Origin: DATLOJ01 sp035536315
GTDB taxonomy: Bacteria > Actinomycetota > CADDZG01 > JAHWKV01
NCBI GenBank assembly: GCA_035536315.1
Contig: DATLOJ010000079.1
Location: forward strand, 1-22,011
DNA length: 22,011 nt
Reading direction: 5' to 3'
Position 1 is the stretch's first letter. Every line of letters starts with the position of its first letter. This document shows positions 21,954 to 22,011 of the stretch, piece after piece. The notes beneath the pieces were generated by a model. It worked only from the letters and a program-made list of their open reading frames with translations, was not told where the DNA came from and did not search any database. Made by a program: the position numbers and the translations under genes.

Positions 21954-22011
21954 CCGCCCGCCGAGTCCCGCTTGCGCGTACCTGTCTTTCCGTCGCGAAG
22001 CTCAATGCGAG

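Noticed and set aside
21631..22005. Minus-strand open frame at the right edge
   Set aside because: It is Arg/Gly-rich, antisense to the aminopeptidase and has no motif.

Overview
This window is a G+C-rich (about 60 % by eye) bacterial chromosome segment. It probably comes from a deep-branching, likely uncultured actinobacterium. The best lineage marker is a homologue of RsiG, the c-di-GMP-armed anti-sigma factor known from Actinobacteria. Frequent GTG/TTG starts, a DtxR-type regulator and paired acyl-CoA dehydrogenases fit this. There are no rRNA or tRNA genes, insertion sequences, phage genes or CRISPR arrays.

Layout. Bases 1-1130 hold the 3' end of a diacylglycerol-kinase-like gene and a polytopic membrane protein that may be a degenerate CdsA relative. 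Bases 1196-2950 hold Mrp/ApbC (Fe-S carrier) and a PduO-type cobalamin adenosyltransferase, followed by a small zinc-ribbon ORF. Bases 3374-6737 are a tight run of two acyl-CoA dehydrogenases and a Band 7/SPFH membrane protein. Bases 9492-6739 (minus strand) form an operon of a DUF4388 protein, a pseudo-GTPase of the MglA/CvnD type and a DtxR/MntR-like metalloregulator. Divergent from it at 9757-10296 is an RsiG homologue with both c-di-GMP motifs intact. A FliA/WhiG-type -10 element (GCCGATAA) sits just upstream of it. A secreted or membrane-anchored hypothetical protein converges on it.

Bases 17218-11120 (minus strand) are the most interesting part: four genes, each overlapping the next by 4 nt. 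In transcription order they are a 1009-residue fusion (PIG-L/LmbE deacetylase, beta-sandwich, GATase-like and C-terminal cyclic-nucleotide-binding domains), a BshA-like glycosyltransferase, a short BshC-like protein and a BshB1-like deacetylase. Together they look like a bacillithiol-type thiol pathway in a phylum known for mycothiol, with a possible nucleotide-regulated amidase/deacetylase in the same operon. This rests on motif recognition and gene order; no search was run.

A cupin gene diverges from that operon, with an inverted repeat between them. Bases 20011-17867 (minus) encode a large group II PLP decarboxylase most like bacterial tyrosine decarboxylases. The window ends with a metallophosphoesterase and an M29 aminopeptidase that overlap by one base.
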